Positions 47,043 to 55,989 of a DNA stretch of 64,000 bases are shown in pieces. The stretch comes from Limnohabitans sp. T6-20 (GTDB taxonomy: Bacteria > Pseudomonadota > Gammaproteobacteria > Burkholderiales > Burkholderiaceae_C), in contig NZ_NERW01000001.1 in NCBI RefSeq assembly GCF_003063505.1, forward strand, positions 1,170,501 to 1,234,500. The letters are read 5' to 3'. The notes beneath the pieces are model-generated. The model was not told the origin of the DNA and made no database searches. It saw only the letters and a list, made by a program, of their open reading frames with translations. Position 1 is the stretch's first letter. Each line of letters opens with the position of its first letter. The position numbers and the translations under genes are program-made.

Positions 47043-47891
47043 TCAGGGTTTGATCAGGTCTTTGATGTCACGCACATAAGCGCGCAGGGTGCGTGCCGCA
47101 CGCAGCCGCTGCTCGGGGCTGGTGGTGTTGTGCAGCTGCGCCAGGTTGTCGCAGGCTTGTTGTGTCATTTTTTGCACCAGTGCGCGGCCCGCTTCGTCGG
47201 GGGGCATGAACCAGCGTTGCCAGACACCCCACAACTCGGCTTCAGCCTGGTCTGCGGGCAGCTCGCTTTTTGAGAGGCGGCGCAAAGTGAACAGCAGGTC
47301 TTGTTCACGGCGCAAGCGGTCGTGCCGACCCCATTCGGGGCTCCACACCGACTGGCTGACCTGCGTTTTGATCAGTGCAATTTGCGCAGCGCTCAGATCG
47401 CCATAAAAAGAACGGTAGCGCTCCAGTGTTTTCTCCAGGCGTCTTTCAAGGCGTTCGCTCGCGCTGCCTTGCAGCCATTGCTTGTCCCAGTCTTCGTTTT
47501 TGCTTTCCTGATGCCGTGCCAGGTGGCTCAGTTGGCGAGGTCCCAGCATCTGCACCACGGGGGCGGCTTGGGTGATGGCCACCCGCATGCTTCGGTCCAT
47601 TTTGGTTTGTATGTCAGCCCATGCACTGCACACCTGGCTGGCCTGCACCGGGCCTTGGCTGAGTTCGACGCTGCGCTGCAACAGGTCTTGGTAAGTGGCG
47701 AGTTCCTGGCTGCGGTGCCATTGGTAGATGCTGGCCAGCGCGTCTTTGGTTCGGTCGGTCTGGGCGTCATTGAAAGAGATGGCGCTGTCCAGCCACCAGT
47801 AAGACAGCGCGGGCAGCTGTTGGTAGCCCAGCTTGATGGCGCTGCAGCCTTGCAACAGCAGCAGCGAGAGGCAGATCAGCCATGCTCGCAT
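47043..47891 (-). CDS. DUF6279-like lipoprotein
   Basis: A 282-residue lipoprotein with lipobox LLQGCSA near residue 15. The mature sequence is helical and rich in Arg/Glu. It starts KLGYQQLPALSYWWLDSAISFNDAQ, the hallmark of this uncharacterised family, and includes LERRLEKTLERYRSFYGDLSAAQ. It is probably anchored in the outer membrane facing the periplasm. ATG 47891 shares one base with the stop of the upstream lipoprotein gene (TGATG), so translation is coupled. Confidence 0.82.
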   Translation of the reverse strand: MRAWLICLSLLLLQGCSAIKLGYQQLPALSYWWLDSAISFNDAQTDRTKDALASIYQWHRSQELATYQDLLQRSVELSQGPVQASQVCSAWADIQTKMDRSMRVAITQAAPVVQMLGPRQLSHLARHQESKNEDWDKQWLQGSASERLERRLEKTLERYRSFYGDLSAAQIALIKTQVSQSVWSPEWGRHDRLRREQDLLFTLRRLSKSELPADQAEAELWGVWQRWFMPPDEAGRALVQKMTQQACDNLAQLHNTTSPEQRLRAARTLRAYVRDIKDLIKP

Positions 47892-48427
47892 CAGTTCAGG
47901 CCTTGAACAACGACCCGCCACTGAATCAATGTCCCCACATCGCCTGCATTTTGGTCGCTGACGTTGAGTGTCCAAAGGCCGAGGGTTTTGACACTGGACT
48001 GAACCGTCGGCAGCAGGTCGATGCGCTGGAGTTTGCCTTGGCCGGAATCACAGGCTGTTCCTGTCGCGTTCCAGTCGGTAGGGGCTGTCACGGTCAGTGG
48101 GCTGCCGGAAGGTGGTGTGATTTTCCACACGAGGTCCGCAGGGCGCTGGTGGTTCAGGCAGATTTCGAGTGTGGCAGAAGAGACGGATGTCAGGCTGCAA
48201 TTTTGATTGTCCCAAGTGACGGAGATACCGCTTGTGTTGTTGTCCGGTATGGCCGTACCCGATGTCGCAGGATTGGCGGCCCATAAGATGCGGGAGTCGC
48301 AGGTGGTGCTGACCGAGCTGGCAGGATTTGGTGCGTCACTGACAGGCGTCCCACCCCCTCCGCCCCCGCAAGCGGCCAGAAAACAGGTCGCCGCGAACAG
48401 GGTCGCCAGCCAAAAAGGTGATCGCAT
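47891..48427 (-). CDS. Lipoprotein with P-domain-like fold
   Basis: A 178-residue lipoprotein. The signal peptide ends in lipobox FLAACGG, followed by a Gly6 linker. The C-terminal half (about 90-178) resembles the P/homo-B domain of proprotein convertases: LEICLNHQRPADL, APTDWNATGTACDSG and the ending LGLWTLNVSDQNAGDVGTLIQWRVVV. No protease domain is attached. Four cysteines may form disulfides. It is coupled to the next lipoprotein gene, so they may work together. ATG 48427 is chosen for the signal peptide. Confidence 0.75.
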   Translation of the reverse strand: MRSPFWLATLFAATCFLAACGGGGGGTPVSDAPNPASSVSTTCDSRILWAANPATSGTAIPDNNTSGISVTWDNQNCSLTSVSSATLEICLNHQRPADLVWKITPPSGSPLTVTAPTDWNATGTACDSGQGKLQRIDLLPTVQSSVKTLGLWTLNVSDQNAGDVGTLIQWRVVVQGLN

Positions 48428-48618
48428 GCAAAGCTCCGAAAGGTATTGGGCTTGTATCGGCTTGAGTGGCCAATATTCAAGAACTATTTTCGCCATTGTC
48501 CACCCATGCAGATCTCCGCGACTTGACCGTGCTCAAGTGGCAGGGACGGGCCGCCAGTCTGGCGATAATTGCGGGGTGCGCCGCGCCCTGAGCCCGGCCC
48601 CGCTTTTGAAAGAAATCC

Positions 48619-50028
48619 ATGAGTTTGAACACCCCGTTTCCTGTTGATGTGGTCGTGATGGCCGCAGGCAAAGGCACCCGCATGAAAAGTCGCCTGCCCA
48701 AGGTCTTGCAGCGTCTGGCCGGGGTGCCGCTGGTGCAGCATGTGCTGAACACGGCGGCGCAGCTGAACGCCCGCTCGGCGGTGGTCATCACCGGCCATGG
48801 GGCTGACCAGGTCGAGCCACTGCTGCTGGCCTCCGGGCAGGCGCTGGCGGTGCAGTGCGTGCGCCAGGAGCCGCAGCTGGGCACCGGCCACGCCGTGCAG
48901 CAGGCTGTACCCGCGTTGGCTGACGATGGCGTGGTGGTCATCCTGTCGGGCGATGTGCCGCTGACCCAGGCTGATACTTTGCTAGCGCTGATCGCCCAGT
49001 GCGGCGGCGACAAGCTGGCGCTGCTCACCATCGACTTTGCCGACCCTACGGGCTATGGCCGCATTGTTCGTGATGGTGATGCCGTCAAGGCCATCGTCGA
49101 GCACAAAGACGCTACCGAGGCGCAACGCCAAATCAAAGAGGTCTACAGCGGCATCATGGCCGTGCCTGCGCGTCTGCTCAAAGCCTGGCTGGCCCGTCTG
49201 GACAACCAGAATGCCCAGGGCGAGTACTACCTGACCGACGTGGTCAAGTTCGCTGTGGCCGACGGCGTGCCTGTGGTGGCCCACAAGATTGCCGATGCGC
49301 TGCAAGTGGCGGGCATCAACAGCCCGGTGCAACTGGCCGAGCTGGAGCGTGCCCACCAGCTGCGCCAGGCCCACCGGTTCATGGAGCAGGGCGTGCGCCT
49401 GAAAGACCCGGCCCGTTTTGATCTGCGCGGCCAGCTCGACTGCGCACAAGACGTCGAGATCGACGTGAACTGCATTTTTGAAGGCCAGGTGTCTTTGGGC
49501 GAGGGCGTGAAGGTGGGCGCGAACTGCGTGCTGGCCAACTGCATCATCGCCACCGGCGCGGTCATCCACCCCTTCACCCACATCGACGGTGAAAAACTCG
49601 GCGTGTCGGTGGGCGAGGGCGCGTTGATCGGCCCGTTTGCCCGCTTGCGCCCCGGCGCGCAGCTGGGGGCCGAGGTGCACATCGGCAACTTTGTTGAGGT
49701 CAAAAATTCCACCCTGGCCAAAGGCGCCAAAGCCAACCACCTGGCCTATCTGGGCGACGCCACCGTGGGCGAGCGGGTGAATTACGGCGCGGGCAGCATC
49801 ACCGCCAACTACGACGGGGCCAACAAGCACCGCACCGTGATCGAAGCCGACGTGCACATCGGCAGCAACTGCGTGCTGGTGGCCCCGGTGACCATTGGCG
49901 CAGGCGGCACCGTGGGCGGCGGATCGACCATCACCAAGAGCACCGAGCCCGGCGCTTTGAGCGTGGCACGCGGCAAACAAATCAGCATCGCCAACTGGGT
50001 GCGGCCTGCCAAAAAGCCCAAGGCCTGA
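48619..50028 (+). CDS. glmU: Bifunctional GlmU (uridylyl/acetyltransferase)
   Basis: A 469-residue enzyme making UDP-GlcNAc from glucosamine-1-phosphate. The N-terminal pyrophosphorylase has VVMAAGKGTRMKSRLPKVL (residue 10) and GDVPLTQADTL. The C-terminal left-handed beta-helix carries the hexapeptide pattern (VGANCVLANCIIATGAVI, IGNFVEVKNSTLAKGAKANHLAYLGDA). It feeds peptidoglycan and LPS synthesis. glmS, the first committed step, lies 0.8 kb downstream in the same direction. Confidence 0.97.
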   Translation: MSLNTPFPVDVVVMAAGKGTRMKSRLPKVLQRLAGVPLVQHVLNTAAQLNARSAVVITGHGADQVEPLLLASGQALAVQCVRQEPQLGTGHAVQQAVPALADDGVVVILSGDVPLTQADTLLALIAQCGGDKLALLTIDFADPTGYGRIVRDGDAVKAIVEHKDATEAQRQIKEVYSGIMAVPARLLKAWLARLDNQNAQGEYYLTDVVKFAVADGVPVVAHKIADALQVAGINSPVQLAELERAHQLRQAHRFMEQGVRLKDPARFDLRGQLDCAQDVEIDVNCIFEGQVSLGEGVKVGANCVLANCIIATGAVIHPFTHIDGEKLGVSVGEGALIGPFARLRPGAQLGAEVHIGNFVEVKNSTLAKGAKANHLAYLGDATVGERVNYGAGSITANYDGANKHRTVIEADVHIGSNCVLVAPVTIGAGGTVGGGSTITKSTEPGALSVARGKQISIANWVRPAKKPKA

Positions 50029-50065
50029 AGCTGCTCAGTGGGGGATGCGGCCTGACCGGGTTTTG

Positions 50066-50164
50066 GTGGGAGGCTGCCCCTGCAGCCGAACGGTGAATCG
50101 ACCACTTCTTTTTTTCGGGTGCTTTCGCTGAACCTGCATTCGCGCGCAGTGGCGCGCTCCCACG
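50066..50164. repeat. REP-like palindrome pair, locus 6
   Basis: A plus-oriented copy is at 50066-50092 (GGCTGC stem). A minus-oriented copy at 50137-50164 has a variant self-complementary stem GCGCGC and loop AGTG. Both lie between convergent glmU and the Lrp-type gene. Confidence 0.8.
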
Positions 50165-50197
50165 AAGCCCTAATCGCGGCGGCTGCGATCGGGTTTT

Positions 50198-50695
50198 TTA
50201 AGCAGCAGGCGGTTTCAGCAATGGCCAAGTGGTGGTGAACTTGGCCCGCTTGGTGGCGAAGAACGCTTTCACATTGCGCACATTGGCGTCTTGCGTGAAC
50301 AGCGTCTGACTGATGGCCAGGTAATGCGGCATGTCGTGGGCCTGCACCACCAGCATGAAGTCGGGGCCGGGCGACACGCGCCAGCACTGCTGCACTGCAT
50401 CGTGCGCCACGGCGCGGGCCTCAAAGGCATCCAGGTGTTCGCTGCCTTGCCGGTCCAGCGACACCTCCACCAACGCCGTGAGGCCGTGGCCAAGGCTTTG
50501 GCTGAGACGGTCGGCGCTCAGCACCGCCACTTGCCGCTCAATCCAGCCGCCCTCGGTCAGCCGTTTGACGCGCCGCAGGCAGGTGGGGGGCGAGACGTTG
50601 ACCCGCTCGGCCAACGCCACATTGCTGATGCTGGCATCGCGTTGCAGGGCGTTCAGCAGTTGCAGGTCAATAGAGTCGAGCTCGTTGTGTTCCAT
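50198..50695 (-). CDS. Lrp/AsnC family transcriptional regulator
   Basis: A 165-residue regulator. The N-terminal HTH has DSIDLQLLNALQRDASISNVALAERVNVSPPTCLRRVKRL, and a C-terminal RAM ligand domain contains CWRVSPGPDFMLVVQAHDMPHY. ATG 50695 is used; the frame is open upstream through AT-rich promoter DNA. It is divergent from glmS, and the shared 148-bp spacer contains AT-rich palindromes. It may control itself and possibly glmS; the effector amino acid is unknown. Confidence 0.9.
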   Translation of the reverse strand: MEHNELDSIDLQLLNALQRDASISNVALAERVNVSPPTCLRRVKRLTEGGWIERQVAVLSADRLSQSLGHGLTALVEVSLDRQGSEHLDAFEARAVAHDAVQQCWRVSPGPDFMLVVQAHDMPHYLAISQTLFTQDANVRNVKAFFATKRAKFTTTWPLLKPPAA

Positions 50696-50706
50696 GAATC
50701 GTATTT

Positions 50707-50784
50707 TATTGAAATTTAATTTCAATATGAGATTTTTGTGAAATTTTAAATCTAAAGAAGTCTTGATATTGATCTGAAATTTCA
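50707..50784. promoter_or_regulatory. AT-rich palindromes between lrp-type gene and glmS
   Basis: A perfect 21-bp palindrome TATTGAAATTTAATTTCAATA is centred at 50717, and TGAAATTTCA lies at 50775-50784. A third GTGAAATTTTAAA half-site occurs near 50738. The repeated GAAATT half-sites resemble multi-dimer Lrp/AsnC sites, suggesting autoregulation. Confidence 0.6.
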
Positions 50785-50843
50785 AGTGAGCAAGCCTAAC
50801 ATCCCACCAGTTTTGTGAAAACACCCCATTCAGGAGCTTCAAC

Positions 50844-52706
50844 ATGTGTGGCATCGTCGGCGCCGTTTCTTCCCGCAACATCGTTCCCGTGCTGGTGCAG
50901 GGCCTGCAACGGCTTGAATACCGGGGTTATGACTCGTGCGGCGTGGCTGTGCACGCGGCCAGCCTGAACGGCAAAACTGGCGGCTTGCAGCGCGCCCGCA
51001 GCACCTCGCGCGTGGCTGAGTTGATGGACCAGGTCACCGCTGACCACATCGAAGGCGGCACCGGCATCGCCCACACCCGCTGGGCCACGCACGGTGCACC
51101 CGCTGTGCACAACGCGCACCCGCACTTCAGCCACGGCACGGGCGCGGCAGATGCCAAGCCGGGCAAAGTGGCCTTGGTGCACAACGGCATCATCGAAAAC
51201 CACGAAGAACTGCGCGCCGCCCTGCAAGCCAAGGGCTATGTGTTTTTGAGCCAAACCGATACCGAGGTCATCGCCCACCTGGTGGACAGCGTGTACGACG
51301 GCGATATTTTTGAAGCCGTCAAAACCGCCATCCGCCAACTGCACGGCGCGTACGCGATTGCCGTGTTCCACAAAGACGAGCCCCAGCGCGTGATCGGCGC
51401 TCGCGCAGGTTCTCCGCTGATCCTGGGTGTGGGCCAAGGCGAAACCTTCTTGGCCAGCGACGCGATGGCGCTGGCCGGCGTGACCGACCAGATCGTCTAT
51501 CTGGAAGAGGGCGACGTGGTCGACATTCAGCTGGGCAAATACTGGGTGGTGGACCGTGAGCACAAGGCCGTGACCCGCGCCGTGAAGACCGTGCACGCAC
51601 ACAGCGGCGCGGCCGAGCTGGGTCCTTACCGCCACTACATGCAAAAAGAAATCTTCGAGCAGCCGCGTGCGATTGCCGACACGCTCGAAGGCGTGGAAGG
51701 CATCACGCCCGAGTTGTTTGGCGACGGCGCTTACAGCACCTTCAAGGCCATCGACAACGTGTTGATCTTGGCCTGTGGCACCAGCTACTACAGCGGCTGC
51801 GTGGCCAAGTACTGGATCGAGGCGATCTCCAAAGTGCCCTGCCAGGTCGAGATCGCCAGCGAATACCGCTACCGCGAATCGGTGCCCAACCCCAACACGC
51901 TGATCGTCACCATCACCCAAAGCGGCGAGACCGCCGACACACTGGCCGCGTTGCGCCACGCGCAGAGCCTGGGCATGACGCACACGCTCACCATTTGCAA
52001 CGTGTCCACCAGCGCCATGGTGCGCGAATGCAAACACGCTTATGTGACCCGCGCCGGGGCCGAGATCGGTGTGGCCTCCACCAAGGCCTTCACCACCCAA
52101 CTGGCAGGCTTGTTCTTGCTCACGCTGGCGCTGGCGCAGACCAAAGGCCGCTTGAGCGACGAAGAGGAAGCCGGGCACATCAAAGCCATGCGCCACCTGC
52201 CCGCCGCGCTGCAAGCCGTGCTGGCGCTGGAGCCGCAGGTCATCGCCTGGGCACAAGAATTCGCCAGCAAGGAAAACGCGCTGTTCCTGGGCCGGGGCAC
52301 GCACTACCCCATCGCCCTCGAAGGTGCACTCAAGCTCAAAGAAATCACCTACATCCACGCCGAAGCCTATGCGGCAGGTGAACTCAAACACGGCCCACTG
52401 GCCTTGGTGACCAGCGCCATGCCCGTGGTGACCGTCGCGCCCAATGACCAGCTGCTCGAAAAGCTCAAGAGCAATATGCAAGAAGTGCGAGCCCGCGGCG
52501 GCGTGCTCTATGTGCTGGCCGATGGTGACACCAAGATCGAAAGCAGCGAAGGCGTCAACGTCATCCGCATGCCCGAGCACTACGGTGTGCTGTCACCGAT
52601 CTTGCATGTGGTGCCGCTGCAGTTGCTGAGTTATCACACGGCGTGTGCGCGGGGGACGGATGTGGACAAGCCGAGGAATTTGGCGAAGAGCGTGACGGTG
52701 GAGTAA
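50844..52706 (+). CDS. glmS: Glutamine-fructose-6-phosphate aminotransferase
   Basis: A 620-residue isomerising aminotransferase producing glucosamine-6-phosphate. Cys2 (MCGIVGAVS) is the glutaminase nucleophile. [13 protein letters not shown] [10 protein letters not shown] is near residue 77, and two SIS domains follow ([31 protein letters not shown]), ending NLAKSVTVE. The region upstream is an AT-rich regulatory spacer; I see no glmS ribozyme, which is expected outside Firmicutes. It is functionally paired with glmU. Confidence 0.97.
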   Translation: MCGIVGAVSSRNIVPVLVQGLQRLEYRGYDSCGVAVHAASLNGKTGGLQRARSTSRVAELMDQVTADHIEGGTGIAHTRWATHGAPAVHNAHPHFSHGTGAADAKPGKVALVHNGIIENHEELRAALQAKGYVFLSQTDTEVIAHLVDSVYDGDIFEAVKTAIRQLHGAYAIAVFHKDEPQRVIGARAGSPLILGVGQGETFLASDAMALAGVTDQIVYLEEGDVVDIQLGKYWVVDREHKAVTRAVKTVHAHSGAAELGPYRHYMQKEIFEQPRAIADTLEGVEGITPELFGDGAYSTFKAIDNVLILACGTSYYSGCVAKYWIEAISKVPCQVEIASEYRYRESVPNPNTLIVTITQSGETADTLAALRHAQSLGMTHTLTICNVSTSAMVRECKHAYVTRAGAEIGVASTKAFTTQLAGLFLLTLALAQTKGRLSDEEEAGHIKAMRHLPAALQAVLALEPQVIAWAQEFASKENALFLGRGTHYPIALEGALKLKEITYIHAEAYAAGELKHGPLALVTSAMPVVTVAPNDQLLEKLKSNMQEVRARGGVLYVLADGDTKIESSEGVNVIRMPEHYGVLSPILHVVPLQLLSYHTACARGTDVDKPRNLAKSVTVE

Positions 52707-52917
52707 TTCCGTTCGGGGGTATTTCAGAGGGTGGTTTTCTCGTCCGCTTTCAGATGGTGCTGACTACGGGGGCTCTGATGCTCGGAGCATATTCCCCGTA
52801 CCAAAAGGAACTCTTTGATTGTTGACGCCGATCCAATATTGACCACCTGTGCCGATTGAGTTTTGACCAGGGGCTTGAGCCAGCTTTTATGTCGGCTGGC
52901 TGTGGATAACTATAAGT

Positions 52918-53742
52918 TCAATTGTCGTCCTGCAGCTCCTTTCTCTTCGCTTTGCTTGCCTGCTCCCTGGCTTTAATTCTGCCTCTGGCCTCATTGGAGC
53001 TGTGCCTGAACCGGTAGGACTCATTGCCCGTTTCCACAATGTGGCAGTGGTGCGTCAACCGGTCTAACAGCGCCGTCGTCATCTTGGCATCCCCAAACAC
53101 GCTCGACCATTCGGCAAACGTCAGGTTTGTCGTGATCAGCACACTCACTCGTTCATAGAGCTTGGACAGCAAGTGAAACAGCAAGGCCCCTCCGGCTTGG
53201 CTGAACGGCAAATACCCCAACTCATCAAGCACCACCAAGTCCATGCGCGACAAACTCAGCGCAAGCCGACCCGCCTTGCCTTGCGCCTTCTCTTGCTCCA
53301 GCGCATTGACCAGGTCCACCGTCGAGTAGAACCTGACCTTTTTGCCGTGTTGCGTCAGCCCCGAGATACCCAGTGCCGTGGCCAGGTGCGTTTTGCCCGT
53401 CCCCGGCCCCCCAATGAGCACCACGTTTTGCGCATCCTGCGTGAACGACAGATCGGCCAGTTTGTGCACCAATGCCCGGTCCACTTGCGAGGCCTCAAAG
53501 TTGAAGCCCGCCAAATCCCGGTGCACCGGGAAGCGGGCCGCCTTGGTTTGATGCGCAATCGATCGCATGTGGCGATTGACTGCTTCGGCCTGCAGCAAGT
53601 GCTCGATCAGCCAGCGAGATGCGTGCAGCTCGGCATTGCCACCTTGCTCCACCAGATCCGCCCATGCCATGGCCATGCCGCTGAGCCTGAGACTTTTGAG
53701 TTCGGCCTGGATGTCCCGCTGTGTTGGCTTGTGCTCAGTCAT
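52918..53742 (-). CDS. istB: IS21 helper ATPase IstB
   Basis: A 274-residue AAA+ ATPase that assists target choice and strand transfer by IstA. Walker A is [17 protein letters not shown] (about residue 109), Walker B is [12 protein letters not shown] (about 170), and [22 protein letters not shown] is conserved near the C-terminus. It overlaps the istA stop by eight bases. The C-terminus is basic and ends intact before the left inverted repeat. Confidence 0.95.
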   Translation of the reverse strand: MTEHKPTQRDIQAELKSLRLSGMAMAWADLVEQGGNAELHASRWLIEHLLQAEAVNRHMRSIAHQTKAARFPVHRDLAGFNFEASQVDRALVHKLADLSFTQDAQNVVLIGGPGTGKTHLATALGISGLTQHGKKVRFYSTVDLVNALEQEKAQGKAGRLALSLSRMDLVVLDELGYLPFSQAGGALLFHLLSKLYERVSVLITTNLTFAEWSSVFGDAKMTTALLDRLTHHCHIVETGNESYRFRHSSNEARGRIKAREQASKAKRKELQDDN

Positions 53743-55246
53743 GCGTCACCTCCACGCTGGACCGCAGGTCGTCGTAGCGCGCCGTGTTGGCCAGTGGCAC
53801 CTCACTGAGCTGCAGCGATGTTTCGGCTTGCTGCGGCATCGGTGGACTGCTCAAGCGCGCCAACACGTTGCGCACATGCTCCACGCTGATGCCACCGTTG
53901 GGCGTGGCACCTTCCAGCAAAACCTCCACCGCCAACAATACAGCGTCCAGCCCCGATTGCGGCACCACGGCCAGCACCTGTGCCATCACCCGGTCACCGC
54001 CCGCATGGCGCAACAACGACTGCCTCAGCCTCAGCAGCGCAGGTGGCAAGTCCATAAACGGCGTGCCGTTTCTGAGCGCCCCCGGCTTGCGTTGCACCAG
54101 ATCGATGTAATGCTGCCAGTCGTAGCTGATTTGCGCCCGGTTGGTCAGCCTCGTGTGGCTGGCCACGATGGCGTCTTGGGCCACCACATCGACTCGGCCC
54201 GGATACAGCCTTGTACTCACCAGCTGCCCAGCCCACTCGCACGGCACCGAATATTTGTTGCGCGCCACATTGACCAAACAGGTGCTGCTCACCCGGGCCG
54301 GATTCTCCACATACCCATCAAACGGCTCGGGCATGCTCATCAAGTGCTCCCGCTCCAAATCCAGCATCTCGGCCAGCGTGAACTGCTTGTGCTCCGGATG
54401 TGGTGTTTCGGCCCAGATCGAGCGGCAGCGCTCAGCCAACCAGGCATTGAGCTCCACAAACGAGCCAAAACGCTTGGTGCCAGCCTCTATCCAGATGCGA
54501 CTGCGGCTGTCCTGCACGTTCTTCTCCACCACCCCTTTCTCCCAACCCGAAGCAACGTTGCAAAAGTCCGGCTCAAACAGGTAGTGGCTGCACAGCGCAT
54601 TGAAGCGGGCATTAACGATGCGACCTTTGCCTTTCTTGACCTTGTCCACCGCCGTCTTCATGTTGTCGTAAATGCCCCGGCGCGCCACACCGCCCAGCGC
54701 TGCAAAACTGCGGGTGTGCGCGTCAAACAGCATCTCGTGTCCCTGGCTGGGGTAGGCCACCACCCAGAATGCCCGGCTGGCGCACAGCTTGAGATGTGAG
54801 ACCTGCATGTGGTGGTACACCCCACCAATGAGCAATCCTTCCTCGCTCCAGTCAAACTGAAACGCCTCGCCCAGCTCGAAACTCAAAGGCACATACGCCT
54901 TGGATGCCGCCTTGCCCTCGTGCTCGCGCCAACCCCGAATGAAATCCGTCAATCGGCTGTAGCCACCCCGATAGCCCTGCGCCTGCAACTGCGCCAACAA
55001 CGCCCGCGCACTGCGCCGGGCATGTTTGGGTCGATGGGAATCGGCTTTGAGCGCCTGCACCAACGTCGCCTCAAACGCGCTGAGTTTGGTGAATCCGCTT
55101 TGCCTTTTGTATTTGGGAGCCTGGTCGCCCGGGGCCTTGAGCCATTTTTTGACCGTGTTGCGCGACAGCCCTGTGCGCTTGGCGATCTCGCTATTGGAGA
55201 GTTGCTCGCGCAACTTCATGCGCCTGACCTTACCTATCATTTCCAT
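53735..55246 (-). CDS. istA: IS21 transposase IstA
   Basis: A DDE-type transposase of 503 residues. An N-terminal HTH ([21 protein letters not shown]) is followed by a core with first Asp in [10 protein letters not shown] (about 132), [16 protein letters not shown] (second Asp) and [11 protein letters not shown] (Glu). A Mu-type beta-barrel region follows. ATG 55246 is selected from AAGAAGG upstream; GTG 55255 is in frame. No frameshift is seen. Confidence 0.94.
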   Translation of the reverse strand: MEMIGKVRRMKLREQLSNSEIAKRTGLSRNTVKKWLKAPGDQAPKYKRQSGFTKLSAFEATLVQALKADSHRPKHARRSARALLAQLQAQGYRGGYSRLTDFIRGWREHEGKAASKAYVPLSFELGEAFQFDWSEEGLLIGGVYHHMQVSHLKLCASRAFWVVAYPSQGHEMLFDAHTRSFAALGGVARRGIYDNMKTAVDKVKKGKGRIVNARFNALCSHYLFEPDFCNVASGWEKGVVEKNVQDSRSRIWIEAGTKRFGSFVELNAWLAERCRSIWAETPHPEHKQFTLAEMLDLEREHLMSMPEPFDGYVENPARVSSTCLVNVARNKYSVPCEWAGQLVSTRLYPGRVDVVAQDAIVASHTRLTNRAQISYDWQHYIDLVQRKPGALRNGTPFMDLPPALLRLRQSLLRHAGGDRVMAQVLAVVPQSGLDAVLLAVEVLLEGATPNGGISVEHVRNVLARLSSPPMPQQAETSLQLSEVPLANTARYDDLRSSVEVTHD

Positions 55247-55361
55247 GGTGATCACCTTCTTGCTCTCCTGCTGAATATTTCAGCAGGCCAGTTGAACACC
55301 CTGGTCAATTTTGAGTCGGCACTACTAGGTTTAGATGGTCAGTTTTCGGTCGGCGTCAACA

Positions 55362-55433
55362 GCCTTGTTTCCAGCGCTCCCACATCAGCGCTTTCTGGCT
55401 ATCGGAATAGTAAATCCTTGGTCGTCGCTTCAT
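55362..55433 (-). pseudogene. IS30-type transposase, first 24 codons only
   Basis: A remnant of the HTH-proximal start of an IS30 transposase (RPRIYYSDSQKALMWERWKQG). It is cut at its 24th codon by the inverted repeat of the neighbouring IS21 element and cannot make a functional protein. Confidence 0.72.
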
Positions 55434-55495
55434 CTGCAACACTCCTTCCGTTTTCGCGGTGGTTAGTATGTTGCATCGACCGGTTGAATCCGCCG
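55362..55495 (-). mobile_element. IS30-family end fragment, truncated by IS21
   Basis: On the minus strand, reading from about 55495, GGCGGATTCAACCGGTCGATGCAAC resembles an IS30 terminal repeat. A short leader and ATG 55433 follow. The frame encodes MKRRPRIYYSDSQKALMWER and four more residues, an IS30 transposase N-terminus, before being cut by the IS21 right end. The rest of the element is missing: I found no IS30 sequence on the other side of IS21. The exact outer boundary is uncertain by a few bases. Confidence 0.72.
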
Positions 55496-55759
55496 GCGTA
55501 TGTGGTCATGCCCGATCATTTGCACTGGCTGATGCAACTGGGCGAAGAGGTGGATTTGGGTCGCTGTGTGCAAGGCGTGAAGTCGCTCGTGTCTCGTGAA
55601 TTAGGTCAGCCCATCTGGCAGCCAGGCTTTCATGACCGTGCGATGCGCAAAGATGAAGATCTTCAAGCCTTGGCCCGATACATCGTGACCAATCCACTTA
55701 GAGCTGGTTTGGTGAAACGGGTGGGCGATTACCCGCATTGGGATGCGATGTGGCTTTGA
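55496..55759 (+). pseudogene. REP-associated tyrosine transposase (RAYT) fragment
   Basis: An 88-codon C-terminal piece of a Y1/TnpA_REP transposase. It starts within AYVVMPDHLHWLMQLGE, which includes the HxH metal-binding pair (HLHW) of the HUH-like fold. It runs through VKSLVSRELGQPIWQPGFHDRAMRKDEDLQALARYIVTNPLRAGLV, the typical tail with the catalytic-tyrosine region around ARYIVTNP. The N-terminal third has been removed by the IS30 fragment. Five REP-like palindromes follow within 230 bases, the usual arrangement for a RAYT gene. Confidence 0.85.
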
Positions 55760-55763
55760 AAAA

Positions 55764-55987
55764 CCTTCGGCCGCAGGAGCGACCTCCCACAGAGTCAGGG
55801 CATCTGGCGCTTTGTGGGAGCGAGCCCCTGCTCGCGAATCTTTGCTGGAGCCAATTCACACATTCGGCTGCAGGGGCAGCCTCCCACAGGTGAGATTGAG
55901 CCCGTTCAAACATTCGGCTGCAGGGGCAGCCTCCCACAGGGACAGCGCTTCTGGGTTTTCGTGGGAGCGAGCCCCTGCTCGCGAATG
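55764..55987. repeat. REP-like palindrome cluster behind RAYT, locus 7
   Basis: Five copies occur in 224 bases: 55764-55791 (minus orientation, decayed loop GGAG), 55814-55840 (plus, GCGAG stem), 55861-55888 and 55911-55938 (minus, GGCTGC stem; identical to each other), and 55961-55987 (plus, GCGAG stem). The alternating orientation resembles BIME clusters. The last copy runs up to the fdhD stop. Confidence 0.9.
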
Positions 55988-55989
55988 GT

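Larger units (their letters stand above)
52820..55361 (-). mobile_element. IS21-family insertion sequence
   Basis: A 2542-bp element with terminal inverted repeats beginning TGTTGACGCCGA at both ends (52820-52831 and, inverted, 55350-55361). The subterminal TTGACCA motifs recur inside both ends, as in IS21 elements. It carries istA and istB with an eight-base overlap. Both genes look intact, so it may be active. The bases next to the two ends (TTGAT and GCCTT) do not form a target duplication. Confidence 0.9.

Noticed and set aside
50844..50900. Possible glmS ribozyme before glmS
   Set aside because: The spacer is AT-rich with simple palindromes and lacks the ribozyme core. The ribozyme is known from Firmicutes and relatives.
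54809..55495. Upstream part of the frame that ends in the RAYT fragment
   Set aside because: It reads through antisense istA, the IS21 end and the IS30 fragment. The fusion is accidental; only 55496-55759 resembles a RAYT.
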